From Staphylococcaceae bacterium UBA6286 (lineage in GTDB: Bacteria; Bacillota; Bacilli; Staphylococcales; Staphylococcaceae): a DNA stretch of 8,021 nt. The notes beneath the pieces are model-generated. The model worked only from the letters and a program-made list of their open reading frames with translations, searched no databases and was not told the DNA's origin. This document shows positions 6,457-8,021 of this stretch, in pieces; positions within the stretch are counted from its first letter, which is position 1, and every line of letters starts with the position of its first letter. A program made the translations under genes and the position numbers. The stretch covers positions 14,393-22,413 of the forward strand of contig DJUI01000027.1 in NCBI GenBank assembly GCA_002438305.1, given 5' to 3'.

Positions 6457-6889
6457 TTGTACTGGATATATTAACGATGAGTTTATCGAGGAGTTCCTTC
6501 AGTTCTGAAAATTCATTATCTGTTAAATCAGCTGCCTCCTGAACCACTTCAGTGCAGTCTTCCAGATCATCCTGCATCGCTTTACTCTTATCCGTTAGAT
6601 GGATGAAGACTTCGCGCTGGTCGAGTTCAGAACGCTCACGTTTAATCAGGTCATTTGACTCCATACGTTTCAATAAAGGGGATACTGTACCCGTGTCCAG
6701 TGCGAGCTCATTGACAAGCGTCTTAACATTGACGGGCGGTGATTCCCATAAAATAGATAACACTAAGTACTGGGGATAAGTCAAACTATATTTTTTGAAT
6801 ATTCTATTCGAAAAATAACGGTTCATCTGACGTTGTGCATTATATAAACTAAAACAAAGCTGTTTATCTAGTTTTAAATTATTAGTCAT
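6449..6889 (-). CDS. mgrA: MgrA, MarR-family global regulator with redox-sensing Cys12
   Basis: This 146-residue protein matches staphylococcal MgrA as I know it, nearly position for position: [13 protein letters not shown] (9-21), [14 protein letters not shown] (31-44), [17 protein letters not shown] (61-77) and the wing segment [19 protein letters not shown] (81-99). In S. aureus MgrA is a dimeric DNA-binding protein that controls autolysis, capsule, efflux pumps and virulence genes. Oxidation or phosphorylation at Cys12 alters DNA binding, and that cysteine is conserved here at residue 12. The winged helix spans about 35-100, with dimerisation helices at both ends; a second cysteine, Cys112, lies in the less conserved C-terminal helices. 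The ATG has GGAGG (6896-6900) six bases upstream. An overlapping upstream ATG at 6891-6893 stops after three codons. It is convergent with degV and divergent from cobW. Identification is strong; the regulon in this organism is unknown. Confidence 0.95.
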   Translation of the reverse strand: MTNNLKLDKQLCFSLYNAQRQMNRYFSNRIFKKYSLTYPQYLVLSILWESPPVNVKTLVNELALDTGTVSPLLKRMESNDLIKRERSELDQREVFIHLTDKSKAMQDDLEDCTEVVQEAADLTDNEFSELKELLDKLIVNISSTKN

Positions 6890-6920
6890 TCATTTCCTCC
6901 ATACAGACTTATTATTTATG

Positions 6921-6950
6921 ATAATAGATGATATGATGATTTATTGTACA
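6921..6950 (-). promoter_or_regulatory. Candidate proximal promoter of mgrA
   Basis: On the minus strand TGTACA (6945-6950) lies 18 bases from TATTAT (6921-6926), which would start transcription near 6914 and leave a leader of about 25 bases. The tract between the boxes is rich in ATCAT words. S. aureus mgrA is described as having two promoters with leaders of different length, and a proximal and a distal candidate here would fit that. The hexamers match only moderately. Confidence 0.4.
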
Positions 6951-6971
6951 GTGATTTAGAACGTGCAAAAC

Positions 6972-7013
6972 ATGTTACTTAAATAACATAGTATAAAGAA
7001 GTGGACATTTCAA
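6972..7013 (-). promoter_or_regulatory. Candidate distal promoter of mgrA with palindromic operator
   Basis: The minus strand has TTGAAA (7008-7013), a 17-base spacer, then TATGTT (6985-6990). Start would be near 6978, giving a leader of about 90 bases. An 18-bp near-palindrome, ATGTTACTTAAATAACAT (6972-6989), with 8 of 9 positions paired, covers the -10 and start site. Its right half AAATAACAT also occurs at the promoter of the other MarR gene (1170-1178). Autoregulation by a MarR dimer is inferred. Confidence 0.5.
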
Positions 7014-7030
7014 GTAATATCGCATATAAA
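7002..7030 (+). promoter_or_regulatory. Promoter of cobW
   Basis: TGGACA (7002-7007) and TATAAA (7025-7030) each match the vegetative consensus at five of six positions and are separated by exactly 17 bases. This is one of the best-formed promoters in the window. Transcription would start near 7037, about 48 bases before the cobW ATG. Its -35 abuts the -35 of the distal mgrA promoter on the other strand, so polymerase could not occupy both. I see no recognisable Zur-type inverted repeat here. Confidence 0.65.
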
Positions 7031-7084
7031 AGTAAACAATTTAATGAACTTTAAAATATAAATGGATGAAAAGCAGGGATAGTT

Positions 7085-7984
7085 ATGGAGAAAATGCAGG
7101 TGTATATTATCAGTGGATTTCTGGGCAGTGGCAAAACCACGTTACTGCTCCATTTGATCGAACAGTGGCAGGACAAAAAAGTAGCTGTTTTAATGAATGA
7201 ATACGGGAGCTTCAATGTCGATTCAAAAATATTGGGTGACAATGTTCCGATGAATGAATTATTGAATGGCTGTATTTGCTGCGATTTAAAAAGTGATGTG
7301 GAGGTGCAGCTGCATGACATTAGACATAGACATCATCCCGATATTGTCATTATTGAAGCGACGGGTGTAGCACATCCTGTAGAAATATATGATGCATGCA
7401 CGGCGCCTTCATTGACAAAAATTATGGATATTAGAGGCGTCATAACGCTTGTAGACGGTCCGAGATTTCTTGGACGGCATCAGTACAGTGTCACGACAAG
7501 ACGATTGATGGAAGAGCAGATTCAGTTCGCGCATATACTACTGTTGAATAAAAGTGATCTGCTTGAACAACATGATATTGTTCAGCTGACGAATGATATC
7601 ACCGCTCTCAACAGTCAGGCACCGGTCATTACCACTCAATATTCTGCTGTAGATATAGCTCAGCTGGAAGGGGTGACGGGGCGTCCGTTTGCTGCTGGGA
7701 TGCATCATCATGGTATACAGTCACTCGTCTATACTTTTGCAGGGCCGATAGACAGCAGGAAGTATGTAGAGTGGCTGCGAAACCTGCCGTCCGCTATACT
7801 GAGAGTGAAAGGTTTTATTAAGTTTCATGACAATCCAAGTCAGGTGATCTTATTCCAATATGCTTATGGCATCCCGCAGTACGAGCCGGAGATCATGAAC
7901 ATGCCTTTGACATTAGTCATTATCGGGGAATCACTGGACAAGAATCGGCTGCTGGATCAACTGGATCGACTGCAGTTCGGCTGA
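7085..7984 (+). CDS. COG0523/CobW-family metallochaperone GTPase
   Basis: A G3E-class P-loop GTPase that likely delivers a metal, most often zinc in this family, to a client enzyme. The 299-residue protein begins directly with Walker A GFLGSGKTT (11-19). It continues with MNEYG (37-41), the metal-binding GCICC motif (62-66; Cys63, Cys65, Cys66), the Walker B-type EATG (91-94) and the guanine-specificity motif NKSD (155-158). A histidine run HHH (207-209) precedes a CobW C-terminal domain (about 213-297). It is at the short end for the family, with only a small histidine cluster. The ATG has AGGG (7075-7078) at six bases. The next gene starts 23 bases downstream with no terminator between, so the two are probably co-transcribed and that gene may reveal the client. 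No cobalamin genes are visible, so the name CobW describes only the fold. Confidence 0.92.
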   Translation: MEKMQVYIISGFLGSGKTTLLLHLIEQWQDKKVAVLMNEYGSFNVDSKILGDNVPMNELLNGCICCDLKSDVEVQLHDIRHRHHPDIVIIEATGVAHPVEIYDACTAPSLTKIMDIRGVITLVDGPRFLGRHQYSVTTRRLMEEQIQFAHILLLNKSDLLEQHDIVQLTNDITALNSQAPVITTQYSAVDIAQLEGVTGRPFAAGMHHHGIQSLVYTFAGPIDSRKYVEWLRNLPSAILRVKGFIKFHDNPSQVILFQYAYGIPQYEPEIMNMPLTLVIIGESLDKNRLLDQLDRLQFG

Positions 7985-8007
7985 AAATAAATGAGTGAGG
8001 TGAAGCA

Positions 8008-8021
8008 ATGAGTGAAATGGT
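8008..8021 (+). CDS. Start of the next gene, cut by the window edge
   Basis: An ATG at 8008-8010 follows GAGG (7997-8000) at seven bases and opens with the codons M-S-E-M before the window ends. Spacing from the cobW stop is 23 bases, with no hairpin, which suggests an operon. The product cannot be inferred from four residues. Confidence 0.55.

Noticed and set aside
6918..6959. Plus-strand 13-codon frame in the mgrA leader region
   Set aside because: There is no ribosome-binding site upstream and the composition is ATGAT-rich low complexity; it is more simply part of the mgrA promoter region.
7002..7084. Zur-type operator upstream of the CobW-family gene
   Set aside because: COG0523 genes are often zinc-regulated, so I looked for the AT-rich Zur inverted repeat with its CGTAAT/ATTACG core; none is present.
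7051..7320. Minus-strand 89-residue ORF over the start of cobW
   Set aside because: It is opposite the Walker A and GCICC coding region of cobW, has no recognisable motif and would run through the cobW promoter side.

Overview
The window looks like a chromosomal core segment from a low- to mid-GC Firmicute of the family Staphylococcaceae. The clearest evidence is a MarR-family protein at 6449-6889 that I recognise as MgrA: its N-terminus, with Cys12 in register, and its winged-helix core match the staphylococcal protein almost word for word. An undecaprenyl-diphosphatase gene beside a CydD/CydC-type ABC pair, close to mgrA, also recalls the S. aureus bacA/ABC/ABC/mgrA neighbourhood (from memory, not checked). 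Base composition seems somewhat GC-richer than typical Staphylococcus, so Macrococcus or a relative is possible, but I cannot settle the genus. I see no insertion sequence, phage gene, CRISPR array, tRNA or rRNA, and no gene-free stretch above 300 bases.

Layout from left to right. On the minus strand lie a highly charged protein of unknown function (1-630), a SarZ/OhrR-like MarR regulator that lacks the redox cysteine (721-1140), and uppP (1321-2163), separated by hairpin terminators. A divergent 135-bp region separates uppP from the plus-strand genes. These are cydD and cydC, overlapping by ATGA (2299-5519), and a DegV-family fatty-acid-binding protein (5577-6428). degV converges on mgrA (6449-6889, minus) through a short bidirectional terminator whose stem contains both stop codons. 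mgrA is divergent from a COG0523/CobW metallochaperone GTPase (7085-7984, plus). The first codons of another plus-strand gene sit at the right edge.

Functionally the segment combines cell-envelope lipid recycling (UppP), export linked to redox balance or cytochrome bd assembly (CydDC), fatty-acid handling (DegV/FakB-like), metal delivery (CobW) and two MarR regulators, one with and one without the sensing cysteine.

The most interesting signals are regulatory. The predicted promoters of mgrA and cobW overlap completely, with abutting -35 boxes. The two MarR genes share an AAATAACAT word at their promoters, within palindromic settings that suggest auto- or cross-regulation. A perfect 16-bp palindrome covers the predicted uppP -10. 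No clearly novel multigene system is visible. The least explained gene is the charged protein at 1-630.
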